From positions 245,661 through 309,660 of the forward strand of contig NZ_QLYX01000009.1 of assembly GCF_003289645.1 (NCBI RefSeq): a DNA stretch of 64,000 nucleotides, read 5' to 3'. Made by a program: the position numbers and the translations under genes. Positions within the stretch are counted from its first letter, which is position 1, and each line of letters opens with the position of its first letter. The notes beneath the pieces are model-generated. The model was given only the letters and a program-made list of their open reading frames with translations, was not told the DNA's origin and did not search any database. This document shows, piece after piece, positions 46,138-55,517 of the stretch. This DNA comes from Actinomadura craniellae (GTDB taxonomy: Bacteria > Actinomycetota > Actinomycetes > Streptosporangiales > Streptosporangiaceae).

Positions 46138-46399
46138 ATGTGAAGATATAACGGCCCGGTCATGACAAGTTGTTACGGTCCGAGCATGATGCATCACACA
46201 GGGCGGGCGATCGTGGCCGCTCAGCGGTGGGGCCCTCTTGATCGCCGAGCGCGGAAACCCGTTGGCGGGCGGCCGGGGCGCGGCGTAGGGTCGGCGCATG
46301 ACCTGGCGATATTGATCTTCCAGTGAGTCGAGGCTGGCGGGCAGGCTGTACGCCTACTCGTTCTTCGAGGACTTCGTCCTGCTCTATCCGGTCTATGCC

Positions 46400-47464
46400 G
46401 TGCTGTTCGCCGAGACCGGCCTGTCGGCGGCGGAGATCTCGTCGCTGTTCATCCTCTGGTCGCTGACCGGCTTCGTGGTCGAGGTGCCGTCCGGCCTGCT
46501 GGCGGACGTGGTCTCCCGCCGCCTGCTGGTGGTCCTGGCCCCCCTGCTGGCCGGCGCCGGCTTCGCGCTCTGGACCTTCCTGCCCGGCTATCCCGCCTTC
46601 GCCGCGGGCTTCGTGCTGTGGGGGGTGGGCGGCTCGGTGCAGTCGGGGGCGCTGGAGGCCCTGGTGTACGAAGAACTGTCCCGGGCGGGTGCGGCCGGCT
46701 CCTACGCGCGGCTGACGGGCCGCGCCGAGGCGGTCGGCATCACCGCGGTCATGGCCGCGTCCGGCCTGGCCGCGCCGGTCCTCGCCCTGGGCGGGTACCG
46801 GGCGCTGGGCGTGGCGAGCATCGCGGCGACCCTCGTCGCGGCGGCGATCGCCCTGTCGTTCCCTGAACAGGGTCGGGCCGCCGGCGGGGAACCGGACGAA
46901 CCGGAACAGGGGTACGCCGCGGTGCTGCGGGCGGGGCTGGCCGAGGTGCGGGGCTCGCCCCGGGTGCGGAGCGCGGTGATCATGGTGGCGGCGCTCTCGG
47001 GATTCACGACGCTGGACGAGTACATTCCGCTGCTCGCCGGGGCGACCGTGACCGCACCGGCGGCGGTGCCCCTGCTGGTGCTGCTGGTGTCGGCGGGGGC
47101 GGCGGCCGGCGGATGGCTCGCCGGGCGGGGCACGCACCGGACAGGGCCCGCGCTGGTGGTCGCCGCCGGCTGCCTGGCGGCGGGGTCGCTGGCCGCCCGG
47201 CCGGCCGGGCTGGTCCTCGTCGCGGTCGCGTTCGGCGTGTTCCAGTGGGCGATGGCCGCCGCCGACGCGGCGCTCCAGGACCGCATCACCGACCAGGCCC
47301 GGGCGACGGTCACCTCGATGTCCGGCCTGGGCGTCGAGGTCGTCGCGGTGACGGCCTACGCCGGGTACGGCCTCGGCTCCCTCTGGGCGGGGCCAGGGCC
47401 GCTGTTCGCCCTGGCCGCCGTCCCCTACCTGCTCCTCGGCGCGGCCCTGTGGCGTCAGAGGTAG
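46400..47464 (+). CDS. MFS transporter with a missing or broken start
   Basis: A 354-residue MFS protein with about 11-12 spans; the loop after span 2 reads PSGLLADVVSRR. Homology-like sequence begins before GTG 46400, since the first span reads LYAYSFFEDFVLLYPVYAVL from about 46346. No ATG, GTG or TTG lies in frame between TGA 46313 and GTG 46400. ATG 46298 is in frame but is followed by that TGA at its sixth codon. The gene may use a CTG start, be broken at the start, or make a protein with a shortened span 1. The substrate is unknown. Confidence 0.68.
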   Translation: MLFAETGLSAAEISSLFILWSLTGFVVEVPSGLLADVVSRRLLVVLAPLLAGAGFALWTFLPGYPAFAAGFVLWGVGGSVQSGALEALVYEELSRAGAAGSYARLTGRAEAVGITAVMAASGLAAPVLALGGYRALGVASIAATLVAAAIALSFPEQGRAAGGEPDEPEQGYAAVLRAGLAEVRGSPRVRSAVIMVAALSGFTTLDEYIPLLAGATVTAPAAVPLLVLLVSAGAAAGGWLAGRGTHRTGPALVVAAGCLAAGSLAARPAGLVLVAVAFGVFQWAMAAADAALQDRITDQARATVTSMSGLGVEVVAVTAYAGYGLGSLWAGPGPLFALAAVPYLLLGAALWRQR

Positions 47465-47931
47465 CGGCGGTGGGCGCGGACCAGGGGAGGGGTGCGGGGC
47501 TCGACGTAGTCCACGGCGAGGACCTCGGCCAGGAAGAGGACGTGGTCCCCGGCCGGAACGCACTGCCGGGTCTCGCACTCCAGGGCGGCGGCACCGCCCT
47601 CGACGACCAGGGCGCCGGTGCGCGCGCCCCGGTGGTGCGGCTCGGCGGCGATCAGGATGCGGGCGCCGGGCCGGCCGGCCGCGGCGAACCGGCCCGCCAG
47701 GGCCCGCTGCCCGGCACCGAGCACCGTCGCCGCCCAGCGCTCCTGCCGCCGGAGCACCTCGGCCAGGTACGACGACGTGCCCACCCCGGCCAGCACCAGC
47801 GGTGGCTCCAGCGAGGCCGACATGAAGGACGTGACCGTCGTGCCGAGGTCGTCACGCCCGTCCCGCACGGTCAGCACCACCACCCCGGTGGCGAAGCCGG
47901 CCACCGCGTCGGTGAACTCCTGCGGCGGCAC
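47455..47931 (-). CDS. flavin reductase-like FMN-binding protein
   Basis: A 158-residue protein of the flavin-reductase-like split-barrel family. Motifs include GFATGVVVLTV, TVTSFMSASLEPPLVL and a C-terminal DHVLFLAEVLAVD. It should bind FMN or FAD and supply reduced flavin to a partner monooxygenase, not identified here. GTG 47931 lies nine bases after the sppA stop. It overlaps the opposing MFS end by ten bases. Confidence 0.8.
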   Translation of the reverse strand: MPPQEFTDAVAGFATGVVVLTVRDGRDDLGTTVTSFMSASLEPPLVLAGVGTSSYLAEVLRRQERWAATVLGAGQRALAGRFAAAGRPGARILIAAEPHHRGARTGALVVEGGAAALECETRQCVPAGDHVLFLAEVLAVDYVEPRTPPLVRAHRRYL

Positions 47932-47939
47932 GGTGCCGG

Positions 47940-49652
47940 TCAGCGGAACTCCCAGGCGCCGGGGAGGGTGAGCGGGCCGGCGGCCGGCAACCCGAGGCGG
48001 GCGGCGAACCCGGCGAGGGAGCCCCAGCCGCCGAAGGCCGCGGCGGCGGCCCCCCGGTCCTCGCTGGACTCGACCGGGCGCAGCATCTCCAGCGGGGTGC
48101 TGTGCGGGAAGGAGCGGACCGGCGCGTCGGCGGGCAGGCCGGCCCGCTTGCGGGCCAGGTCGAGGGCCGTCTCCAGGCCGCCGAGCTCGTCGACCAGGCC
48201 GTGCTCGCGGGCGTCGGCGCCGGTCCAGACCCGGCCCCGGGCCAGCTCGTCCACCCGCTCCCGCGACAGGCCCCGCCCCTCGGCGACCTTGGCGGTGAAG
48301 TCGTCGTAGATCCGGTCGAGCGAGGCGTTGACCCGCTCCCACTCGGTCGCGGTGAAGTCGCGGGTGGCGCTGAAGATGCGGGCGTGCTCGCCGTCCTGGA
48401 CGCTGCCCATCCCGACGCCGATCCGGCCCAGCAGGTCGTTGACCACGGCCTTGCCGACCACCACGCCGATCGAGCCGGTGATCGTGCCGGGCTGGGCGAC
48501 GATGGTGTCGGCGGCCATCGCGACGTAGTAACCGCCGGACGCGGCGACGTTGCCCATCGACACGATGACCGGCTTGCCCGCCCGCCCGGCGAGCACCACC
48601 TCGCGCCAGATCGCGTCCGAGGCCACCGCGGAGCCGCCCGGGCTGTCGACCCGGAAGACGATCGCCCTGACCCGGTCGTCGCGGACCGCCGCGCGGAGCG
48701 CCGCCCCGATCGTGTCGGACCCGATCGCCGGGGCCTGCTGGGGCAGCGGCCCGCCCCGGCCGCTGCGGCCGAGCCGGATCGGCCCGTGCCCCTGGACCAG
48801 CGCCACCACGTCCTGGCGGCCCGGCTGCGGCAGCCGCCGGGCCAGCCCGTGCGCCCGGTTGTACCGGGAGACGTACCGCAGCTGGGCGTCGCGGCCGACC
48901 TCGGTGCGCAGCTGGGCGTACACCTCGTCGCGGTAGCCCAGCCGGTCGACCAGCCCGGCCTCCAGCGCCTCCGCGGCCGACAGCGGCGCCCGGTCGATCA
49001 GCTCGCGGACCCGCTCCCGCGGCAGGCCCCGCGCCGTGGCGATGCCGGCGGTGAGCTGCTCGCCGATCGAAGCCACCAGCCGGGCCGACATCTCCTCGTG
49101 CGCAGGGGTGTAGCCGCGCTCCATGAACGTGTTGGCCGCGGTCTTGTACTCGTACCGCTGGGCGAACCGGGGCTCGACCCCCGCCTTGTCCAGCGCGCCC
49201 CGCAGGAACGGCTCCTCCAGCGCGACCCCGGTCAGGCTCACGTCCCCGGTGGGCTGCAGGTGGATCCGGTCGAAGACGGTCGCCAGGTAGTACGGCACGG
49301 TGCCCCGGCCGGTCTCGCCGAACGTCTCGGCCCAGGCCACGGTCAGCTTGCCGGCGTCGCGCACCGCGCGGACCGCGTCGCGCAGCTCCTGGGCGGTGGC
49401 CAGCCCGACCGATCCGCTGATCTTGACGATGAGTGCCCGGACCCGGGAGTCGGTGCGGGCCCGGCGCAGCCCCTCCAGCACGTCGCGCAGTGAGGTACGG
49501 CGCACCGACAGCAGCGCCGACAGCGGGTCGGCCGGGGAGAACTCCATGATCCCGTCGGTGAGATCGAGCTCCAGGACCAGTGGTGCGGCCCGCCGGTCAC
49601 GAGCCTCTTTGACCAGGTTGACGACGTTCGCGACTTTGCCGGATTCCACCAT
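47940..49652 (-). CDS. sppA: signal peptide peptidase SppA, long form
   Basis: A 570-residue S49 peptidase with two tandem domains. The N-terminal domain carries the general-base Lys in YEYKTAANTFMERGYTP. The C-terminal domain carries the nucleophile Ser in GNVAASGGYYVAMAAD and the run RVDSPGGSAVASD. It degrades leftover signal peptides, normally at the membrane. No obvious N-terminal membrane anchor is seen. ATG 49652 is the likely start. Confidence 0.88.
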   Translation of the reverse strand: MVESGKVANVVNLVKEARDRRAAPLVLELDLTDGIMEFSPADPLSALLSVRRTSLRDVLEGLRRARTDSRVRALIVKISGSVGLATAQELRDAVRAVRDAGKLTVAWAETFGETGRGTVPYYLATVFDRIHLQPTGDVSLTGVALEEPFLRGALDKAGVEPRFAQRYEYKTAANTFMERGYTPAHEEMSARLVASIGEQLTAGIATARGLPRERVRELIDRAPLSAAEALEAGLVDRLGYRDEVYAQLRTEVGRDAQLRYVSRYNRAHGLARRLPQPGRQDVVALVQGHGPIRLGRSGRGGPLPQQAPAIGSDTIGAALRAAVRDDRVRAIVFRVDSPGGSAVASDAIWREVVLAGRAGKPVIVSMGNVAASGGYYVAMAADTIVAQPGTITGSIGVVVGKAVVNDLLGRIGVGMGSVQDGEHARIFSATRDFTATEWERVNASLDRIYDDFTAKVAEGRGLSRERVDELARGRVWTGADAREHGLVDELGGLETALDLARKRAGLPADAPVRSFPHSTPLEMLRPVESSEDRGAAAAAFGGWGSLAGFAARLGLPAAGPLTLPGAWEFR

Positions 49653-49714
49653 GCGGCCCAGCCTATGCGCCGGCCGGCACGGGCGGGCCCGAGTGAGCCC
49701 GGCGGGCTGGGGGC

Positions 49715-50182
49715 TCAGCCGGCGAACGACTCGTTGGGCATGACGCTCCCCGACGCCTGGGCGGCGGTCCGGCCGGTGGAGTCGACGACGGTCGCGGTGG
49801 AGACGCGGCGCTTGCGGCCGGGGTGCACGCAGACGCCGGTGACGGTGTACGTCTCGCCGGACATGATCGGCCGCAGGTAGTCGACGTTCAGGTTGAGCGT
49901 CAGCATCGGCAGGAACCGCTCGGCCACGCTCGACGCCGCCATGCAGACGGCGTTGTCGAGGATCATCGCGATGTAGCCGCCGTGCACGGTGCCGGCGGGG
50001 TTGCACAGCTTCGGCTCCGGGGTCCAGGCGATCTCCACCCGGCCCGGTTCGACCGCCGTCACGAGCTGCCCGATGTGGTCGGCGACCTCGGAGAAGCCCC
50101 GCATCCGCCCGTCGCCCATGGCCCGGATGAACTCCACCGCGGACAGCGTCTTCCACAGCTCGAGACCCTGTTCGACGCTCAT
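49715..50182 (-). CDS. PaaI-family hot-dog thioesterase
   Basis: A 155-residue hot-dog protein. CNPAGTVHGGYIAMILDNA holds the HGG motif of PaaI-type acyl-CoA thioesterases, and LTLNLNVDYLRPI follows. The acyl substrate is unknown. It lies 62 bases upstream of sppA on the same strand. Confidence 0.82.
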   Translation of the reverse strand: MSVEQGLELWKTLSAVEFIRAMGDGRMRGFSEVADHIGQLVTAVEPGRVEIAWTPEPKLCNPAGTVHGGYIAMILDNAVCMAASSVAERFLPMLTLNLNVDYLRPIMSGETYTVTGVCVHPGRKRRVSTATVVDSTGRTAAQASGSVMPNESFAG

Positions 50183-50244
50183 GCTGGCTCCCCGCGTCCG
50201 AATGGCGTTCTGATGCAGGGTAGCCAGTGCGGGTGACCGGCCCG

Positions 50245-51609
50245 TCATCCGGCCCGGCGCAACGGCTCCCCGCTCTCGCCGGTGATCGCGCCGGCCCCGC
50301 GCAGCCGGTAGCCGAGACCGCCGTCCCGCAGCTCCACGATCACCTGTCCCGGCGCGCACTGGCCGCTCTCGAAGGTGAAGGTCAGCCGGTCGCCGCCGGC
50401 CTCGGCCAGCCTGAGCCCGCCCGGGCAGATGGCCGACTCCAGCCGGGCCGTCCGCTGCCCGGCCGCCAGCTCGATCGTCACCGTCGAGGTGCGGCCGCCG
50501 ATCCCGGTCGACTCGAACGCCGGCCCGCTCCAGACCCCCGCGTACTCCGCAGGGATCGAGGGGGCGTCCTCGCCGCGGCCGGCCAGCCAGCCGACCAGCC
50601 CCGCGCCCGCCGCCACGGCGACCGCCACCGGGACGATCCACGCCCGGCGGGACGCTCCGGCCGGTTCCGGCGCCGGATCGGTCGTCACGGACGAGACGGC
50701 CGATTCCCCGGTCTCCTCCCGCGTCTCCGCGGCGCGGACCGGCGCCGGGGGGCGCGTGCGGCGGTCGACGGTGGGGTCCTCCGGCCGGCGTCCCGCCCAG
50801 GGCGGCAGCGGCGGCGGGCCGCCCACCAGCCGCTCGTGCAGGTCGCGCGCCGTGGGCCGGGCGCCGGGATCCTTGTCCAGGCACTCGGCGAGCATCTCCC
50901 GCAGCTCGGCCGGCACCCCCGACAGGTCGGGCGGGTCGTTCAGGATGGCCTGGAAGAGCGGCGCGATGGCCCCGTGCCGGAACGGCGGGTGCCCGGTCGC
51001 CGCGTACACCATCGTCCCGGCCCAGGCGAACACGTCGGAGGCCCGGGTGGCGGACTCCTGGCGCAGCTGCTCGGGGGACAGGTACGCGGGAGTGCCGGTC
51101 AGCTGCCCGCTCATCGTGCGCTGGTCCACCGGCCGGGCGATGCCGAAGTCGACCACCCGCGGGCCGTCCGGGCCGAGCAGGACGTTGCCGGGCTTGAGGT
51201 CGCGGTGGATCATTCCGGCGCCGTGGATGGCCAGCAGCGCGGTCAGCGTGTTGGCCATCAGCCGCTTGAGCTCGCCGCCGTGCAGCGGGCCGCGCTCGCG
51301 CACCCGGTCGCGCAGCGAGGGCCCGTCGACGAACTCGCTGACGATGTAGGGGAGCGGCCCGTCCACCGAGGAGTCGAGCACCTTGGCCGTGCACCAGTCG
51401 GCGACCTGCTGGGCGGCGGCCATCTCCCGGGCCAGCCGGTCGCGGGCCGCCGGGTCGGTGGCCGTCTTGATCACCTTGACGGCGACGTGCTCGCCCGGGG
51501 CGCCCTCGCCGAGGTAGACGATGCCCTGGCCGCCCTCGCCGAGCCGCCCGAGCAGCCGGTAACGGCCGAGCCGGGGCGGGTCCTCGGGGGTGAGGGGGAG
51601 CGCGGGCAT
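50245..51609 (-). CDS. membrane Ser/Thr protein kinase (first of a pair)
   Basis: A 454-residue PknB-type kinase. The kinase domain (about 15-270) has GRLGEGGQGIVYLG, the Lys of VAVKVIK, IHRDLKPGNVLL and VVDFGIARP. A Pro-rich linker, one membrane segment (about 330-350) and an external domain of about 100 residues with two Cys residues follow. It shares layout and the start MPALPL with the next kinase upstream, so the two are tandem paralogues. The signal sensed is unknown. Confidence 0.87.
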   Translation of the reverse strand: MPALPLTPEDPPRLGRYRLLGRLGEGGQGIVYLGEGAPGEHVAVKVIKTATDPAARDRLAREMAAAQQVADWCTAKVLDSSVDGPLPYIVSEFVDGPSLRDRVRERGPLHGGELKRLMANTLTALLAIHGAGMIHRDLKPGNVLLGPDGPRVVDFGIARPVDQRTMSGQLTGTPAYLSPEQLRQESATRASDVFAWAGTMVYAATGHPPFRHGAIAPLFQAILNDPPDLSGVPAELREMLAECLDKDPGARPTARDLHERLVGGPPPLPPWAGRRPEDPTVDRRTRPPAPVRAAETREETGESAVSSVTTDPAPEPAGASRRAWIVPVAVAVAAGAGLVGWLAGRGEDAPSIPAEYAGVWSGPAFESTGIGGRTSTVTIELAAGQRTARLESAICPGGLRLAEAGGDRLTFTFESGQCAPGQVIVELRDGGLGYRLRGAGAITGESGEPLRRAG

Positions 51610-51691
51610 GGCCGACCTCCTGGCATCCGTCGCACGCCTGATCATGCCGCCCCCCGACAGCACCTCCACCGTACTGGCCGTACGGCGGTGC

Positions 51692-53173
51692 TCAGCCGCC
51701 GCCGTTCTTCTTGCGCAGCGTGGCGGAGACGGTGCCGGTGAGCCCGGTCGAGGTGTAGCGCAGCTCGTCGCCCACCAGCGCCAGGGTCAGCGAACCGCCC
51801 TGGCAGCCGGCCGGCCCGCCGGTGATGGCCTCGGTGAGGGTGAGGGTGTCGCCCTCGGTGGCGGTCGGGGTCAGCGAGGCGCGGCAGCCCCAGTCGTTGT
51901 AGACGGCGGTGCCGGTCGCGGCGCCGGGCGGGAACGTGACGGTGACGCCGGTGGAGGTCGCGCCCCCGAAGAGCCCCGCGGGCTGCTCCAGCCGGCCGGT
52001 CCAGGTGCCGGCGAACCCGGCCGGGACCGCCGTGCCCTGCCCGCCCGGCGGGGTTCCACCGCCGTCCGGCGAGCCGCCGTCACCCGGCGAGCTCTGGGTG
52101 GGCCGGGCCTGCGCCACGGGCGGGGAGGAGCGGCCGTCCGCCCCGGGGTCCGCGCGGTCGCCCGTCGACGCGACGATCCATGCGGTCGTTCCCACGATCG
52201 CGGCCAGGAGCACCGCCCCCGCCACGGCCACCGCCACCCACCGTCCGGTCCGGCCGCGCCTCGCCGGCTCGGCCGGGTGCGTGGCCGTCCCCTGCGGCGT
52301 GACCGTGGGCGGCGGTGCGCCCTGCGGGTGGTGCGCCGGGCCGGACGCCGGGCCGGACGTGGGGCTGGTTGCGGAGCCGGCCGTGGGGTCGACCAGCCGG
52401 ACGAGCAGGTCGCGGGCGGAGGGGCGGCGGGCCGGGTCCTTGTCCAGGCACTCGGCGAGCAGCCCGCGCAGCCCGTCCGGGACGCCGGTCAGATCCGGGT
52501 CCGCGGTGGAGATCCGGTGCAGCAGCGCCGGGAGGACGTCGGTGCGGCCGAACGGCGGGCGTCCGGTGGCCGCGAACACCATGGTCCCGGCCCAGGCGAA
52601 GATGTCGGAGGCCGGTGTGGGGCGCTCGCCCCGCAGCCACTCGGGCGCGAAGTAGGCGGGGGTCCCGACCATCTGGGTGTGGGTCTCGGCGTCGATCGCG
52701 CGGGCGATCCCGAAGTCCACCACCCGGGGCCCGTCGGGGCCCAGCAGCACGTTGGCCGGTTTGAGGTCGCGGTGGACGACCCCTGCGCCGTGGATGGCGG
52801 CGAGGCCGCTCGCGGTGTTGACGACCAGCCGGTCGAGGTCGCCGCCCCGCAGCGGGCCGTGCCGGGCGACCCGCTCCTGCAGCGACGGCCCGTCCACGTA
52901 CTCGCTGACCACGTACGGGTGGCGGCCCTCCACCGACGAGTCGAGCACCGCCGCGGTGCAGAAGGGGGCGACCCGCCGGGCCGCCTCCATCTCGCGGACG
53001 AACCGGGCGCGCGCCTCGGCCGCCGTGGTCTTCAGCATTTTGACCGCGACCTGCCGCCCGTCGGGGGCCGTGCCGAGGTAGACGACGCCCTGCCCGCCCT
53101 CCCCGAGCCGGGCGGTCAACCGGTAGTGACCGACCTCGCGGGGGTCATCGGATTCCAGGGGGAGCGCCGGCAT
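51692..53173 (-). CDS. membrane Ser/Thr protein kinase (second of a pair)
   Basis: A 493-residue PknB-type kinase. The kinase domain has ARLGEGGQGVVYLG, VAVKMLK, VHRDLKPANVLL and VVDFGIARA. A Pro/Ala/Thr linker, one membrane segment (about 315-335) and an external domain with paired Cys residues follow. It is transcribed toward the similar kinase 82 bases downstream. Autophosphorylation sites may lie in the activation loop around HTQMVGTPAYFAPEW. Confidence 0.87.
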   Translation of the reverse strand: MPALPLESDDPREVGHYRLTARLGEGGQGVVYLGTAPDGRQVAVKMLKTTAAEARARFVREMEAARRVAPFCTAAVLDSSVEGRHPYVVSEYVDGPSLQERVARHGPLRGGDLDRLVVNTASGLAAIHGAGVVHRDLKPANVLLGPDGPRVVDFGIARAIDAETHTQMVGTPAYFAPEWLRGERPTPASDIFAWAGTMVFAATGRPPFGRTDVLPALLHRISTADPDLTGVPDGLRGLLAECLDKDPARRPSARDLLVRLVDPTAGSATSPTSGPASGPAHHPQGAPPPTVTPQGTATHPAEPARRGRTGRWVAVAVAGAVLLAAIVGTTAWIVASTGDRADPGADGRSSPPVAQARPTQSSPGDGGSPDGGGTPPGGQGTAVPAGFAGTWTGRLEQPAGLFGGATSTGVTVTFPPGAATGTAVYNDWGCRASLTPTATEGDTLTLTEAITGGPAGCQGGSLTLALVGDELRYTSTGLTGTVSATLRKKNGGG

Positions 53174-53267
53174 GGGTCCTCCTCAACGATCAAACGCGCC
53201 TCTACCGTACTGGGACGTTCCGCACGGTGTTCCGGATGCACGGGAACGATGGCCTAGGGTCTCGCCC

Positions 53268-54149
53268 ATGGGAGACGGGGACGACTGGGCCCGCTGCGCG
53301 CAGGGCCACACCCACTGGGGCAGGTTCGGCGCGGCGGGGCTCCTGCTGTTCCACACCGACGGGGCGGAACCGGTCCGGGTGCTGCTCCAGCAGCGCGCCT
53401 GGTGGTGCAGCGGCGGCGGCACGTGGGGCCTGTTCGGCGGGGGCCGGCACAGCCACGAGGACCCGGTGACGGCGGCGCTCCGCGAGACCGCCGAGGAGAG
53501 CACCCTCGACCCCTCGGTGGTCCGGGTGCACGGCGTGCTCGTCGAGGACCACGGTGGCTGGGACTTCACCACCGTGGTCGGCTCGGCCGCCGAGCGCCCC
53601 CAGGTGCGCCCCGCCTCGTTCGAGACCCGCCGGGCCGAGTGGGTGCCGGTGGACGAGGTCGCCGACCGCAGGCTGTTCGCGCCGTTCGCCGCCGCGTGGC
53701 CCCGGTCGCTGGCCGCCATGCACCGGGTGGTGGTCGTCGTCGACGTGGCGAACGTGATGGGCTCCCGGGCCGACGGGTGGTGGCGCGACCGGGCCGGGGC
53801 CGCCGCCCGGCTCCGCGACGAGCTGGCCGGACTGGCCACGACGGGCGTGACCGACCTGCCGCCGGGGCTGCCGGCCTACGACCGGTGCCTGCCCGAGATG
53901 GTGCTGGTGGTGGAGGGGGCGGCCCGCCGGGTCGCCGAGGCGCAGGTCCCGGGGATCACCGTGGTGGCCGCGCCCGGCAGCGGCGACGACACGATCGTCG
54001 AGGAGGTGAGCCGGGCCGAGCCCCGCACCACCTACCTCGCGGTGACGGCCGACCGGGAACTGCGCGCCCGCTGCACCGCGGCCGGCGCCGCCGTCACCGG
54101 CCCCCGCTGGCTGCTGGACCGCCTCCCCGCGGGCCCCCGCCGGGGGTGA
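53268..54149 (+). CDS. NUDIX hydrolase fused to a NYN/PIN-like nuclease domain
   Basis: A 293-residue two-domain protein. Residues about 1-145 are a NUDIX domain with the box GGRHSHEDPVTAALRETAEE. Residues about 150-290 resemble a NYN/YacP-type PIN domain: VVVVDVANVMGSR supplies the first Asp, GSGDDTIVEEV the middle acidic pair, and AVTADRELRARCTAAGAAVT the last Asp. NYN domains are metal-dependent RNases. The pairing suggests a role in RNA end processing or nucleotide clean-up, but no function is known to me. ATG 53268 is the start. Confidence 0.75.
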   Translation: MGDGDDWARCAQGHTHWGRFGAAGLLLFHTDGAEPVRVLLQQRAWWCSGGGTWGLFGGGRHSHEDPVTAALRETAEESTLDPSVVRVHGVLVEDHGGWDFTTVVGSAAERPQVRPASFETRRAEWVPVDEVADRRLFAPFAAAWPRSLAAMHRVVVVVDVANVMGSRADGWWRDRAGAAARLRDELAGLATTGVTDLPPGLPAYDRCLPEMVLVVEGAARRVAEAQVPGITVVAAPGSGDDTIVEEVSRAEPRTTYLAVTADRELRARCTAAGAAVTGPRWLLDRLPAGPRRG

Positions 54150-54247
54150 CCGGGGCGGCACGGATTGTCGGACCCGGATGGCACGCTACGTTCCGTGGTC
54201 AGTCCCTGACGGCTCCGCCCCCGCGGAGCGGGAACGAGGTGATCGAC

Positions 54248-54577
54248 ATGTCCGAATGCGCCCCCCGAGCCGAAGTCGAGACCTGCCTTGCCGAACTGCA
54301 TCGCGCGCTCACGGCCCACGGCGTCGGCGCGTTACCGATGCGCGACTCCGCCGGCCGGGCCTGCCTGGAGGTGCGCGACCCGGCGGGCCGCACCCGCCGG
54401 GTCCACGTGTACCCCCAGTTCTTCTGGTTCACCTGGGGTTCCCTGCCCGACGAGCGCCACTCGGTGTTCCGGCCGGGCGAGGCCGCCGCCCTGATCGCCC
54501 GGGTCGTGCAGGGCCCCGGCTGGCCCGACCGCTCCCAGGACGACCTCGCCCCCACCCTCGACCGCTACCTCCACTGA
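54248..54577 (+). CDS. uncharacterised 109-residue protein
   Basis: A small soluble protein with an aromatic-rich core (VHVYPQFFWFTWGSLPDE) and a C-terminal helix. Proteins like this are common in actinomycetes, but I do not recognise a named family. ATG 54248 follows a GAGG site. A strong hairpin follows the stop. Confidence 0.6.
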   Translation: MSECAPRAEVETCLAELHRALTAHGVGALPMRDSAGRACLEVRDPAGRTRRVHVYPQFFWFTWGSLPDERHSVFRPGEAAALIARVVQGPGWPDRSQDDLAPTLDRYLH

Positions 54578-54593
54578 CCGGCGGTACGGAGCC

Positions 54594-54615
54594 CGCCCCC
54601 GCGTCGGCGGGGGCG
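54594..54615. terminator. bidirectional hairpin between convergent genes
   Basis: CGCCCCCGC-gtcg-GCGGGGGCG is a perfect 9-bp stem in the 59-bp gap between the 109-residue gene and the opposing toxin gene. It could stop transcription from both sides. Confidence 0.65.
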
Positions 54616-54636
54616 AGCTTCGTTCCAGGTGGCCGG

Positions 54637-54999
54637 CTAGTGGCGCTTCTTCTCCGTCTTTTTCGGGTGACTCATCGTGGCGAGCTCGACCCACACCGTG
54701 TGTGCCTTGTCGTCGATGGAGTAGAAGATCCGGCCCCCACTGGTGACCTCGATCTGCCACAGCTCCATCGCCACACCGCCACGCATCTTGACCCCCATCT
54801 CCCCGCGTAACCGGGTGTGCCGGATGTCTTCGGCGGGCCGTGGGTTCACACGCATCTGATCCCATGCGGCTCGTGTATTCGTCGGGACCTGCTGGCATAG
54901 CTCGTCCCAGCCTTTGGCGGCGTCGTTGGTGCCAAAGCGAATCTCCCACTCCTCACCGACAGGGGGCTGGGCGACTCGGTCGTTGCGCTTGGGGGTCAC
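54637..54999 (-). CDS. RelE/ParE-like toxin of a type II toxin-antitoxin pair
   Basis: A 120-residue basic protein with the RelE-like core found in actinomycete toxins: the run RLRGEMG, ELWQIEVTSGGRIFYSIDD and TVWVELATMSHPKKT. It probably cleaves mRNA at the ribosome, by analogy only. It starts 18 bases after the antitoxin-like gene, with GGGAGAAAA before GTG 54999. A basic KKTEKKRH tail ends it. Confidence 0.7.
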   Translation of the reverse strand: MTPKRNDRVAQPPVGEEWEIRFGTNDAAKGWDELCQQVPTNTRAAWDQMRVNPRPAEDIRHTRLRGEMGVKMRGGVAMELWQIEVTSGGRIFYSIDDKAHTVWVELATMSHPKKTEKKRH

Positions 55000-55017
55000 T
55001 TTTCTCCCGGGGCGGTG

Positions 55018-55506
55018 TCACTTCTCCCCGGGGGGAGGTACAGGGCCGTGATCCTCTTCGTCCGAGGGAGCGAGGAGGGCGGCGCGGAGTTCGGGGTCGG
55101 CATGAACATTTGCGGTGGCGCGCCAGGCGGCCACCACCGCCTCGATGGGGGCGAGGGTGGACAGTTCGGCGCATGCGTTGGCGACGTCGACGAGTTCGAC
55201 GAGGAACGCCTGAACGTCCTCGGTGGGCAGGAACCGCACCCAGGGGAACACGTCGGGGAGGGCCATGAGGAGCGCCCGTGCCCCGTCGTCCTGCTTCATC
55301 AGGGACACGAAGAGGCGGGTGGTGGTGCTCCATGCGGCGGCCTTGGCCTCTGCCCGCTCGGCGGACTCCAGGATGAGGTCCTCGCCATCGCGGCGTGCCA
55401 GGCGTAGCCGGCCGCTCTGGGACTCTTCCAGCTTGCCCACCGTTGCGGTCGGCTCCCGAAGGAGCTGGGAGAAGGGGACTTCGGTGGTGCTCACAGGGAG
55501 GAGCAT
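55018..55506 (-). CDS. Phd/YefM-like antitoxin with long C-terminal extension
   Basis: About 162 residues. The N-terminus (STTEVPFSQLLREPTATVGK ... LARRDGEDLILESA) has the Phd/prevent-host-death layout. The C-terminal 100 residues are helical and longer than in typical YefM; they should hold the toxin-binding part. It precedes the RelE-like toxin on the same strand. A perfect palindrome sits just upstream. ATG 55506 or GTG 55494 may start it; neither has a good ribosome site. Confidence 0.65.
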   Translation of the reverse strand: MLLPVSTTEVPFSQLLREPTATVGKLEESQSGRLRLARRDGEDLILESAERAEAKAAAWSTTTRLFVSLMKQDDGARALLMALPDVFPWVRFLPTEDVQAFLVELVDVANACAELSTLAPIEAVVAAWRATANVHADPELRAALLAPSDEEDHGPVPPPGEK

Positions 55507-55517
55507 ACCCAAGACTT

